Assembly: GCA_900471515.1 (NCBI GenBank)
Contig: UCFC01000036.1
Coordinates: 1 to 39,395 of the forward strand
Direction of reading: 5' to 3'
Origin: Hyphomicrobiales bacterium
Lineage (GTDB): Bacteria > Pseudomonadota > Alphaproteobacteria > Rhizobiales > Rhizobiaceae
DNA length: 39,395 bases
Part shown: in pieces, positions 1-7,000 of the stretch
Numbering within the stretch: position 1 is the first letter of the stretch
Layout of the letters: each line of letters begins with the position of its first letter
Made by a program: the position numbers and the translations under genes
Notes under the pieces: generated by a model
The model's database searches: none
What the model was told of the DNA's origin: nothing
Seen by the model: the letters and a program-made list of their open reading frames with translations, nothing else

Positions 1-1
1 G

Positions 2-133
2 CTGATCCTTGCCGGCGGCGCCTCCCTCATCGTCTTTGCCCGCAAACGCGCCGGCAAGCCGACCGGCAGCAAGCTCACCGACGAAGAGCAGGCGCGGCTT
101 GCCGAGCTTCTGGATCCGACTCTGCGACTTTGA
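2..133 (+). CDS. ccmH: CcmH/CycL cytochrome c biogenesis protein, C-terminal end only
   Basis: This is the last 43 codons of a gene that begins left of the window. The visible part is the end of a transmembrane helix (LILAGGASLIVFA), a basic stop-transfer stretch (RKRAGK), and a tail with TDEEQARLAELLD, which is typical of the C terminus of CcmH/CycL. That family is a membrane-anchored thiol-disulfide protein that keeps apocytochrome c CXXCH cysteines reduced for haem ligation. The CXXC motif lies outside the window, so the call rests on the tail and on ccmC and ccmD nearby. The stop codon lies inside an FNR-type box that probably serves the next gene. Confidence 0.7.
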   Translation: MILAGGASLIVFARKRAGKPTGSKLTDEEQARLAELLDPTLRL

Positions 134-143
134 CGGAGGTCAA
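130..143 (+). promoter_or_regulatory. FNR/FixK-type box before the CBS-BON gene
   Basis: The sequence TTGAC-GGAG-GTCAA fits the FNR/FixK pattern TTGAY-N4-RTCAA exactly and overlaps the ccmH stop codon. Its centre (136.5) is about 72 bases before the ATG at 209. If it acts at -41.5, transcription would begin near 178 and leave a leader of about 31 bases, which is a normal geometry. Two more boxes of this kind lie at 2070 and 2210. No binding data; this is inferred from pattern and position. Confidence 0.65.
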
Positions 144-208
144 GGCCCATTCGTCCCGGCCGCCCTACTCTCATGGAACAAGAGGTTTCCGGAAGGGGAG
201 GCGGAGCT

Positions 209-901
209 ATGCAGGCCAAGGACATTATGACGAGCGACGTGGTTTCGATCAGCCCAGCGGCGGGGATCCGCCATGCCGTCGCGGTGATGATGCAGAACAA
301 TATCAGCGGGCTGCCTGTCGTTGAAGACGGGGGGAGGATCTGCGGGATTGTGACCGAAGGCGACCTCCTGCTGCGCCGGGAGATCCGGCTTGCGCCGCGC
401 AGCGCGCGCCACGCGGAAGTTACGTCCGATGTCGATCTCGACCGCTACATTCGCGGCAACGGCTGGTCCGTCAGGGATATCATGTCACGTGACGTCATCG
501 TCGCCGGTCCGGACAGCGAGGTTTCGGATATTGCCGAAAGCCTTGAGGTGCATCGCATCAAGCGCATTCCGATCGTCGAGGGCGGGCGGCTCGTCGGGAT
601 TGTCAGCCGGCGCGATATTCTCGCTTTGATAACGGACGCGCCGACGCTCAGATTGCCAAGCGAGGATGACGCGATCCTCCTGGCGGTTCGCACGCGCCTG
701 AAATACGATCTCGGCCTGACGCCGCAAAGGATACGCGTCTCCGTTCGCAACGGGCAGATCACGCTCGAAGGGAATTTGGAAAGCGATCTGCAGCGCCGTG
801 CCGTGCTGGCGCTTGTCGAAAACCTCGGGTCGGGAGGCTGCCTTGATCGGTTGCAGATTGCCGCAGATCCGGGGCCGGAAGATCGGTCGCAACGGACCTG
901 A
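209..901 (+). CDS. Tandem CBS domain protein with C-terminal BON domain
   Basis: The protein has 230 residues. Two CBS domains span about residues 1-60 and 80-140; each begins with the usual form (AKDIMTSDVVSI and VRDIMSRDVIV) and ends with GIVTEGDLL or GIVSRRDIL. A BON-like domain follows at about 150-220, with RVSVRNGQITLEGNL. CBS pairs bind adenine nucleotides and act as energy or redox sensors; BON domains bind membranes or partner proteins. I choose ATG 209 because GGGAGGCGGAG lies just before it and MQAKDIM is a usual start for this family; an in-frame start at 173 would add 12 unlike residues. No enzyme domain is present, so it is probably a regulatory or stress protein. The FNR-type box upstream suggests induction at low oxygen. 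The 207 bases between it and ccmD show no convincing gene. Confidence 0.85.
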   Translation: MQAKDIMTSDVVSISPAAGIRHAVAVMMQNNISGLPVVEDGGRICGIVTEGDLLLRREIRLAPRSARHAEVTSDVDLDRYIRGNGWSVRDIMSRDVIVAGPDSEVSDIAESLEVHRIKRIPIVEGGRLVGIVSRRDILALITDAPTLRLPSEDDAILLAVRTRLKYDLGLTPQRIRVSVRNGQITLEGNLESDLQRRAVLALVENLGSGGCLDRLQIAADPGPEDRSQRT

Positions 902-1108
902 GCCCGGGCCGCAGCCCCGGTGCTTCCGATCGGCGGCCGGCGGCCAATACTTGCCGGGCGCTGCACCGATGCGGGCCAACCTGCCTGAACGGCGTGCGGC
1001 CATCGCTATGGGCACGCCATAGGCACCCGGTCCATCAGCTCCGTTCGGACTGATCTCAAGGACAGCGTAGGGGCTGTTGCCGCGCGCGAGGACGGTGTTT
1101 CCGGCCAA

Positions 1109-1270
1109 TTACCGCCCGTCAGCATGAGGGGCCGCGCGATGCCTGATCTTCGCGACGACCTCGACTTGCCGGCGATAGGCGCGGCCGCGAAACCAGGTCG
1201 TCACGCTGATGGCGGTCATGGTGGCGAAGGCGACGGCATAGGCGGCCAGCACATATTCCTGATGTGTCAT
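1109..1270 (-). CDS. ccmD: Haem exporter protein CcmD
   Basis: This small gene encodes 53 residues. It starts with MTHQEYVLAAYAVAFATMT, one membrane helix (about residues 6-26), followed by a basic cytoplasmic tail (WFRGRAYRRQ). The tyrosines before and inside the helix and the basic tail are typical of CcmD, which holds the CcmABC-CcmE complex together and lets holo-CcmE leave. The start lies one base after the ccmC stop codon, so the two genes are translationally coupled. The usual next gene, ccmG, does not follow: no thioredoxin-like gene can be read between this stop and the CBS-BON gene, which comes in from the other strand. Confidence 0.85.
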   Translation of the reverse strand: MTHQEYVLAAYAVAFATMTAISVTTWFRGRAYRRQVEVVAKIRHRAAPHADGR

Positions 1271-1271
1271 C

Positions 1272-2036
1272 TCAGTTTGCCCTTTCTGTTGCGGCCCGTG
1301 CGGCCAGGCGGTGATGCGACATGAGCTTTCGCCGCCAGATTTCGTTCCTGATCGAGGCGATGTGGAGGGTGAAAAAGAGTGCCGTAAAGGCCAGGCCCAT
1401 GGTCAGCAGCGGGCGAAGGAATTCGATATCCAGGGCGGGGCCATCCAGCCTGAGCACGCTCGCCGGCTGGTGCAGCGTGTTCCACCAGTCGACAGAGAAC
1501 TTGATGACGGGAATGTTGACGAAGCCCACGACAACGAGAACGGCCGTGACGCGCGCAGCGCGCGTCGGCTCGTCGATGGCACGGTTGATCGCCAGCAGTC
1601 CGAGATACATGAGGAAAAGCACGAACATCGAGGTCAGGCGCGCATCCCAGACCCACCAGGTGCCCCACATCGGCTTGCCCCAGATCGCGCCCGTCACAAG
1701 CGACACGAAGGTAAAGGCCGCACCGATTGGCGCCGCGGCGCGGGCGGCGACATCGGCCAGCGGATGGCGCCATACGAGAGAGCCGATGGCGTTTGCCGTC
1801 ATCACCGCATAGCAGAACATTGCCATCCAGGCCGCCGGAACATGCACATACATGATCCTGACAGTCTCACCCTGCTGGTAGTCTCCATCGGAGACGAAAC
1901 TCAGATAGAGGCCGATGACGAAACAGAGGGCGGTGAGCGTCGAAAGGCCGGGCAATATCCGGTCGGCGAACGCCAGGAACCTGGCGGGCTGCGCAAGGCT
2001 GGCGATGTTGTCTTTGATGCGTCCGGCATAGGTCAT
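1272..2036 (-). CDS. ccmC: Haem exporter permease CcmC
   Basis: The protein has 254 residues, normal for CcmC, an inner-membrane protein that passes haem to the chaperone CcmE during system I cytochrome c maturation. Six membrane helices can be read. The family's tryptophan-rich periplasmic signature is present as WGKPMWGTWWVWDARLTS (about residues 118-135), between two conserved histidine regions (MYVHVPAAW before it and WWNTLHQPAS after it). It is the first gene of a ccmC-ccmD pair; ccmA and ccmB, which normally precede it, are not here, the upstream neighbour being a divergent ABC exporter. An FNR-type box is centred 40.5 bases before the ATG. The ribosome site is weak. Confidence 0.92.
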   Translation of the reverse strand: MTYAGRIKDNIASLAQPARFLAFADRILPGLSTLTALCFVIGLYLSFVSDGDYQQGETVRIMYVHVPAAWMAMFCYAVMTANAIGSLVWRHPLADVAARAAAPIGAAFTFVSLVTGAIWGKPMWGTWWVWDARLTSMFVLFLMYLGLLAINRAIDEPTRAARVTAVLVVVGFVNIPVIKFSVDWWNTLHQPASVLRLDGPALDIEFLRPLLTMGLAFTALFFTLHIASIRNEIWRRKLMSHHRLAARAATERAN

Positions 2037-2069
2037 GGCCTGCTCTAGCGCCCAACATCGCCAGATTAA

Positions 2070-2083
2070 TTGACCCGGATCAA
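2070..2083 (-). promoter_or_regulatory. FNR/FixK-type box before ccmC
   Basis: TTGAC-CCGG-ATCAA fits TTGAY-N4-RTCAA. The centre is 40.5 bases before the ccmC ATG at 2036, so activation at -41.5 would start the message almost at the start codon. That implies a leaderless or very short leader message, a different promoter geometry, or a later true start. It lies head to head with the box at 2210 in the 248-base gap between ccmC and the exporter. Confidence 0.6.
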
Positions 2084-2209
2084 ACTGCGGTCATGCGCCT
2101 CTCATTCGCTCGGCCGACATCAGGGTTCGAGGTAGGGGCAGCGAAGCCTTTCGCTGCATGTTGCTGAGACCTTGTGCCGCGGCAGCGCTCCGGCTCAACC
2201 GGTCGATAA

Positions 2210-2223
2210 TTGATCGCGGTCAA
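2210..2223 (+). promoter_or_regulatory. FNR/FixK-type box before the ABC exporter
   Basis: TTGAT-CGCG-GTCAA fits TTGAY-N4-RTCAA. With a class II geometry transcription would start near 2258, which leaves about 27 bases before ATG 2285 and includes the AGGAG at 2268-2272. The fit of box, predicted start, ribosome site and ATG supports both the regulation and the start chosen for the exporter. Confidence 0.65.
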
Positions 2224-2284
2224 AGACGATCGTCGCGCAATGTCAAAAAAAGGGGGCATTCCAGTTCAGGAGACCCTCATCTTG

Positions 2285-4135
2285 ATGATTGCCGCGCACG
2301 ACCGAACCGCCGCTCCCCCTCCCGGCGCGATTGCGGGTTCCCACCCGCGCTCCGGGAAAAAGAAGCCGGCCGTTTCCGGCCTTCTCCGATTGCTGCCACT
2401 GCTGCGGCCCCACCGGGGTCTTCTGCTGTGGGCGCTCGTCTCGTTGGCTGCTGCAGCCATGATCTCGCTTGCGCTGCCGATGGCGGTCCGCCGGATGATC
2501 GACCATGGATTCGGTCAGTCCGACGGCGGTTTCGTCAACAGCTATTTCCTGATGCTTCTTGCTCTTGCCGTCGCGCTCGCCATAACAAGCGCCTGCCGGT
2601 ACTATTTCGTCACGACGCTTGGCGAACGCATCGTCAGCGACCTACGTGTGAAAACCTTCCGGAACGTGACACGCCTGCCGGCCCGCTTTTTTGACGCCAA
2701 CAAGTCCGGCGATATCGCATCCCGGCTGACGGCTGACGCTGCACAGATCAAGTCCGCATTGAACCTTGCCGCGTCGGTGGCCCTGCGCAATTCGCTGCTG
2801 TGCCTGGGCGCTCTGGCGATGATGTTCGTCACGAGCCCGGGATTGTCCGCCATTACTTTGGGCGCCATCCCGCTCGTCATTGCGCCGCTCGTTCTTTTCG
2901 GTCGCTCGGTTCGCAGAAAATCGCGGGCGGCGCAGGACACGCTTGCGATCGCGTCGGCCTTCGCCAGCGAGATGATCGCCGGCAGCCGAACGATGCAGGC
3001 TTTCAACGGGGAGGCGGCGGCGAGCGAGAGATATGCACGCGAGGTCGAGACCTCCTACCGCAGCGCCGTCCACGCCGCCCGCTCCCGCGCGCTGCTGACC
3101 GCCGTCGCCATTGCCCTCATTTTCGGAAGTGTCGTCGGGGTTCTCTGGATCGGCGCCCACAACCTGCTGTCCGGTACGCTTTCGGCCGGGAGCCTCAGCC
3201 AGTTCCTGCTCTATTCCGTCATTGCCGCTGGCTCGCTGGGCTCGCTCTCCGAAGTCTGGGGCGAGCTGGCGCAGGCGGCAGGTTCGGCCGAACGCCTTTT
3301 CGAGCTGCTCGATGAAGATAGCGGCGAAAGCGAGCCGGTCTCGCAAACTGCGCTCAGCCGGCCCGCCGCAGGCGCAATCGAAATCCGGGACCTGCATTTC
3401 GCCTATCCGGGGGCTCCTGACAAGGAGGTTCTTGCGGGCCTGTCGATGAGTGTCCGGCCCGGAGAGACGGTGGCGCTTGTGGGCGCTTCCGGCTCCGGCA
3501 AGAGCACGATCTTCTCGCTGCTGCTCGGCTTCTACCCGGATTATTCCGGCAAGATCTCGCTCGATGGCTGCGATATCCGCACAACCGCGGCCTCGGCCGT
3601 TCGAGGCGAAATAGCCGTCGTGCCGCAGGACGTGACAATCTTTGCGACGACCATCGCTGAGAATATCGGCCTTGGACGCCCCGACGCCTCAGACGAAGAA
3701 ATCGCGGCGGCTGCGGCCGCGGCACGGGCGCATGGATTTATCTCCGAACTGCCGGACGGCTATCGTAGCGTGGTCGGCGAGCGCGGTCTCACCCTGTCGG
3801 GTGGGCAGCGGCAAAGACTGGCGATCGCCCGCGCGGTCCTGAAGAACGCGCCGGTCCTTCTGCTGGACGAGGCCACGGCATCTCTCGATGCAGAAAACGA
3901 AATGCTTGTGCAGAAAGGGCTCGACGATCTGATGTGCAACCGCACGACGATCGTGATCGCGCATCGCCTTGCCACTGTGCTCAAGGCGGATCGAATCCTG
4001 GTGATCGACGGCGGGCGGGTGATCGAGGAGGGAACACACGCCGCGCTGATCCGCCAGGGCGGAACCTATTCCAAGCTTGCCGAACTGCAGTTCGATCTCA
4101 CGGAGGCGACGGCGCTCAAGGGGCACGCGGCATGA
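2285..4135 (+). CDS. ABC exporter, fused membrane and ATPase domains (MsbA/Atm1 type)
   Basis: This is a half-transporter of 616 residues that works as a homodimer in the inner membrane. A six-helix type I exporter domain covers about residues 45-330. The ATPase domain follows, with Walker A GASGSGKST (near 400), a Q-loop (VVPQDVTIFATTIAENI), signature LSGGQRQR (near 504), Walker B VLLLDEATASLD (near 524) and the switch histidine in VIAHRLAT. In-frame starts exist at 2210 (TTG) and 2240, but both lie upstream of the message start predicted from the FNR-type box, and ATG 2285 has AGGAG before it. The family includes lipid A, peptide and drug exporters. The substrate cannot be told from sequence; the link with ccmC and low oxygen is inference. 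The stop overlaps the next small reading frame as ATGA. Confidence 0.88.
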   Translation: MIAAHDRTAAPPPGAIAGSHPRSGKKKPAVSGLLRLLPLLRPHRGLLLWALVSLAAAAMISLALPMAVRRMIDHGFGQSDGGFVNSYFLMLLALAVALAITSACRYYFVTTLGERIVSDLRVKTFRNVTRLPARFFDANKSGDIASRLTADAAQIKSALNLAASVALRNSLLCLGALAMMFVTSPGLSAITLGAIPLVIAPLVLFGRSVRRKSRAAQDTLAIASAFASEMIAGSRTMQAFNGEAAASERYAREVETSYRSAVHAARSRALLTAVAIALIFGSVVGVLWIGAHNLLSGTLSAGSLSQFLLYSVIAAGSLGSLSEVWGELAQAAGSAERLFELLDEDSGESEPVSQTALSRPAAGAIEIRDLHFAYPGAPDKEVLAGLSMSVRPGETVALVGASGSGKSTIFSLLLGFYPDYSGKISLDGCDIRTTAASAVRGEIAVVPQDVTIFATTIAENIGLGRPDASDEEIAAAAAAARAHGFISELPDGYRSVVGERGLTLSGGQRQRLAIARAVLKNAPVLLLDEATASLDAENEMLVQKGLDDLMCNRTTIVIAHRLATVLKADRILVIDGGRVIEEGTHAALIRQGGTYSKLAELQFDLTEATALKGHAA

Positions 4136-4203
4136 GCCTTGCGGCGACAGGTATCTGCGATGTGCATGCCTGTCGCCTGCACCAGGGCCGGTCATTCGGC
4201 TGA
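4132..4203 (+). CDS. Possible 23-residue peptide coupled to the exporter
   Basis: A short reading frame begins inside the exporter stop codon (ATGA overlap) and ends at 4203. The peptide contains the cluster CDVHAC, a second histidine and a basic C-terminal half. The ATGA overlap is the usual mark of translational coupling, but a 23-codon frame can arise by chance and no family is recognised. It may be a real small peptide, the stub of a lost downstream gene, or nothing. Confidence 0.2.
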   Translation: MSLAATGICDVHACRLHQGRSFG

Positions 4204-4240
4204 TCGGCCCGGAACCCAGGCTCTTCGGATATGAATAAGG

Positions 4241-4278
4241 TTGACAAGCAACCCTTTAGATGAGAACAAAAAGAGAAC
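4241..4278 (+). promoter_or_regulatory. Promoter with LexA-type box (GAAC-N7-GAAC)
   Basis: TTGACA at 4241-4246 is a perfect -35. Seventeen bases later, exactly where the -10 should lie, is GAAC-AAAAAGA-GAAC (4264-4278). This is the reverse reading of GTTC-N7-GTTC, the direct-repeat LexA site known in alphaproteobacteria. A LexA dimer there would block the promoter. The ATG at 4299 follows 20 bases later, so the small gene downstream is probably induced by DNA damage. Confidence 0.6.
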
Positions 4279-4298
4279 TATTGGGAAGGCGGTTATTC

Positions 4299-4595
4299 AT
4301 GATACGTTTCGCGCCGAAGACTACTCCGGCAGTCAAAATTGCAAAGCCGAATACCGACATCGAGCTGGCGGATTCCATCGCCGCCGTCCAGAAAGTGGCC
4401 GACGACGCGAACAGGCAGGCCGATCCGGCGACGGGCGAACCTACAGCAATATTTCTTGAGTTATCGGGGGAGCCCGCTCCAAAAGTCAGAAAGACGGGCT
4501 CCAGGAGGCGCAGAGAGGCTGGAAACCCGACGCGGCTTGAAACGGGCAACCGGGGTCATGATCGAAACGCCGGTGATTTGCTGCTCGACCTCTGA
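4299..4595 (+). CDS. Small protein of unknown function, probable SOS gene
   Basis: The protein has 98 residues and I do not recognise it. It has no signal peptide, membrane helix or cysteine. The N-terminal half (MIRFAPKTTPAVKIAKP, then an acidic helix-like stretch ELADSIAAVQKVADDANRQ) differs from the C-terminal half, which is rich in arginine and lysine (KVRKTGSRRRREAGN), as in many small DNA- or RNA-associated proteins. GGGAAGGCGG precedes the ATG at a good distance; an in-frame ATG at 4260 lies before the LexA-type box and is therefore unlikely. Its single supported clue is the LexA-type box over its promoter. It ends 40 bases from the convergent end of lysA. Confidence 0.55.
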   Translation: MIRFAPKTTPAVKIAKPNTDIELADSIAAVQKVADDANRQADPATGEPTAIFLELSGEPAPKVRKTGSRRRREAGNPTRLETGNRGHDRNAGDLLLDL

Positions 4596-4633
4596 CGACA
4601 GGTTTCCGGCACCAGTGCCGAAGGTTTGGCTGC

Positions 4634-4657
4634 GTCACGCCGCCGCCGCGGCGTGAC
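4634..4657. terminator. Perfect 10-bp hairpin at the convergent gene ends, no T-run
   Basis: GTCACGCCGC and its exact complement flank the loop CGCC. The hairpin covers the lysA stop codon and encodes its alanine-rich tail (EGHAAAAA). It lies between the ends of the small SOS-type gene and lysA, where a two-way terminator is expected, but neither side has a run of T. It may act as a message-stabilising 3' hairpin or with Rho. Confidence 0.45.
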
Positions 4658-5906
4658 CTTCGGTCAATTCCAGCTCGCAAAGCTCGTCGATGGTCTGGCG
4701 TCGGCGGATCAGCCGGGAATTTGCCCCGTCGATGAGATATTCGGCAGCGTGAAGCCGGCTGTTGTAGTTTGACGACATCGACGCGCCATAGGCGCCTGCC
4801 CCGTGGAAAACGAGAAAGTCGCCGACCTCGGCAGGAGGCAGCGGCCGCGTCTCGACCACGCCGTCGGCCCCTTGCGTGAAGACGTCTCCCGATTCGCAGA
4901 GCGGTCCTGCTACGACAGTGGGGCGCGGTTCGGACGAGCTTAGGTCCCGGCCGTCGTGAGGCAGCACCGATATCCCGTGATAGCTGCCATAGAGGGCAGG
5001 GCGCATCAGGTCGTTGAAACCCGCATCCACGAGAGTGAAGTGATTCCGGCCAGCCTGTTTTGTCGCGCGGACCTCGGCCAGCAGTACACCGGCTTCTGCC
5101 ACGAGGAAACGTCCAGGCTCGATCTCCAGGCGCACGGCATGGCCGAGCCTGCTTTCCGCCTGCCTGCGCACGCTGTCCCACAGGCTGAAATAATGCGCGG
5201 TATCGATTGCCTTGTCCCCGTCGCGATAGGGAACGGAAAGGCCACCGCCTGCCGAGATCGCCTCGATGTCGTGATCCAGACTGTTGAGCAGGCCGGTCAT
5301 CGCATGACAGACCTGTTCGAGATGGCCGTAATCGACGCCGGAACCGATATGGAGATGAAGCCCGACGAGATGCAGGCGATAACGGCGGACCAGGTCGATG
5401 GCGTGGCCGAGTTCCGTATGCCAGATGCCGTGTTTGCTGTTTTCTCCGCCCGTATTTGTCTTGTTGCTGTGGCCGTGGCCGAAGCCGGGATTGACGCGCA
5501 GCCAGACGCGATGACCGGGCGAAAGCTGGCCGAGCTGGTGCAGCATGTCGATGGAGCCGGCATTGACTTCGATTTTGTCGTTGATAACGCGGCGCAGGGT
5601 CGGGCGGTCGAAAATGTCGGCGGTGTAGACGATCCCTGCCGCGCCTGAACTGGTCGAACCGGCGGAAAACCCGGCCCGCTGCGCGCGCTCGATTTCACCA
5701 AGGGATACGGAGTCCACCAGCACGCCCGCCTCCCGCATGAGGGAGAGGATGTGGATGTTGGAGCACGCCTTCTGCGCATAGCGGATCACATCGAACGCCC
5801 CAAGCTGCCTTATCCGCTCGCGGATCGTCGAAGCGTCGTAAATCCACAAGGGCGTCCCGTATCGATGGGCGAGGGCAATAATGTCGTTGGCGGGGGTGAA
5901 GGGCAT
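4635..5906 (-). CDS. lysA: Diaminopimelate decarboxylase
   Basis: LysA removes CO2 from meso-diaminopimelate to give L-lysine, using pyridoxal phosphate. The protein has 423 residues, the normal length. The cofactor lysine is K46 in YAQKACSN (usually YAVKANxN). Also visible are HLHIGSG, the glycine loop SAGGGLSVPY, EPGRFLVAEAG, the substrate-side CESGDVF and the end motif GAYGASMSSNYNSR. All key residues are kept, so it should be active. It is divergent from a LysR-type regulator 146 bases away, the classic lysA-lysR arrangement, in which LysR and diaminopimelate turn lysA on. Many rhizobia carry another lysA, so this may be an extra copy. The alanine run at the C terminus comes from the hairpin across the stop codon. 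Confidence 0.93.
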   Translation of the reverse strand: MPFTPANDIIALAHRYGTPLWIYDASTIRERIRQLGAFDVIRYAQKACSNIHILSLMREAGVLVDSVSLGEIERAQRAGFSAGSTSSGAAGIVYTADIFDRPTLRRVINDKIEVNAGSIDMLHQLGQLSPGHRVWLRVNPGFGHGHSNKTNTGGENSKHGIWHTELGHAIDLVRRYRLHLVGLHLHIGSGVDYGHLEQVCHAMTGLLNSLDHDIEAISAGGGLSVPYRDGDKAIDTAHYFSLWDSVRRQAESRLGHAVRLEIEPGRFLVAEAGVLLAEVRATKQAGRNHFTLVDAGFNDLMRPALYGSYHGISVLPHDGRDLSSSEPRPTVVAGPLCESGDVFTQGADGVVETRPLPPAEVGDFLVFHGAGAYGASMSSNYNSRLHAAEYLIDGANSRLIRRRQTIDELCELELTEGHAAAAA

Positions 5907-6052
5907 GGCACGGCTTATCCATAGGGCGGCCCTTCGAACCGGGAGATCGTTCAGCTGGGCAATGCGGTTTTCGCAAAAGGGTTGACCACGAAACCGGCCA
6001 TATGAAAAGTATCAATCTTTCCAGTCCGCATTCAATTCCGATATGAGGTGGC

Positions 6053-6976
6053 ATGGCCGTTACCCTTCGGCATATCGAGGTCTTCAGGGCGGTGATGATG
6101 ACGGGCAGCGTCACGGATGCGGCCGCGATGCTGAATACGTCACAACCGACGATCAGCCGCGAACTGGCGCGCTTCGAGCATCTGATCCAGATGAAGCTTT
6201 TTGAGCGCATACGCGGCCGGCTGCGCCCGACCGCGCACGCTCTGCAATTGTTCGAGGAAGTGCAGCGCGCCTATTTCGGGCTGGATCGCATCCTCGATAC
6301 AGCGGCGTCGCTGCGCCAGTTCGAGCAGGGACAGCTTTCCATCGTATGCCTGCCGGTCTTTTCTCAATCGCTCCTGCCGCAGACATGCCGGCGTTTCATC
6401 GAGCGCTTCCCGAACGTGGGCGTCAGTATCGTTCCGCAGGAATCTCCTCTGCTGGAGGAATGGCTGTCGGCGCAACGTTATGACTTCGGGCTGACCGAGG
6501 TCGGCCACGCCCCTCAGGGCACGGAGGCGACCCCACTCATGACGCTCGACGAGATCTGTGTGTTGCCGGAGGCTCATCCGCTTCTGGCAAAGGCCGTTCT
6601 GTCGCCCGGCGATTTCGAAGGGCAATCCTTTGTCAGCCTGTCGGCGACGGACAGCTACAGGCAGCAGATTGATCAGATCTTTCGAAATGCCGGCACCGCC
6701 AGGCGCATGGTCGTCGAGACCCACAGCGCGGCATCCGTCTGCTCGATGGTGCGGGAGGGAATTGGCCTGGCCATCGTCAACCCCCTGACGGCCCTGGATT
6801 TTTCCGGCAACGGTGTTCACCTTCGCCGGCTGTCGTTCTCGGTCCCGTTTTCCGTCAACATCGTGCGGCCGATCCATCGGCCGCAGTCGCAACTGGTCGA
6901 GCTATTCGGGGGCGAACTGGCCCGGCAGGCCCGGCAGATCGAAACCCGGCTTGCCGCCCTCATTGGCCCTCGCTGA
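6053..6976 (+). CDS. lysR: LysR-type regulator, likely controls lysA
   Basis: The protein has 307 residues. A winged helix-turn-helix lies at residues 4-62, with the recognition segment SVTDAAAMLNTSQPTISREL at 19-38. A two-lobed effector domain fills about 90-300. GAGGTGGC before the ATG is a good ribosome site. It is divergent from lysA, which is the layout of the founding member LysR, activator of lysA with diaminopimelate as effector. In the 146-base gap I could not pick out one convincing T-N11-A operator. The symbol rests on context and family, so a different effector is possible. Confidence 0.8.
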   Translation: MAVTLRHIEVFRAVMMTGSVTDAAAMLNTSQPTISRELARFEHLIQMKLFERIRGRLRPTAHALQLFEEVQRAYFGLDRILDTAASLRQFEQGQLSIVCLPVFSQSLLPQTCRRFIERFPNVGVSIVPQESPLLEEWLSAQRYDFGLTEVGHAPQGTEATPLMTLDEICVLPEAHPLLAKAVLSPGDFEGQSFVSLSATDSYRQQIDQIFRNAGTARRMVVETHSAASVCSMVREGIGLAIVNPLTALDFSGNGVHLRRLSFSVPFSVNIVRPIHRPQSQLVELFGGELARQARQIETRLAALIGPR

Positions 6977-7000
6977 CCGCCGACACCCTGTCGCACCTCG

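Noticed and set aside
485..1108. A minus-strand frame of 207 codons that starts (TTG) next to the ccmD stop codon
   Set aside because: It runs mostly antisense through the CBS-BON gene, shows no thioredoxin motif of ccmG and has no good ribosome site. Only its first 70 codons are outside another gene.
2204..2284. Earlier starts (2210, 2240) for the ABC exporter
   Set aside because: Both lie upstream of the transcription start expected from the FNR-type box, whereas ATG 2285 has its own ribosome site.
5907..6052. LysR operator (T-N11-A) between lysA and lysR
   Set aside because: Several weak matches exist, as expected in any AT-containing gap, and none stands out.
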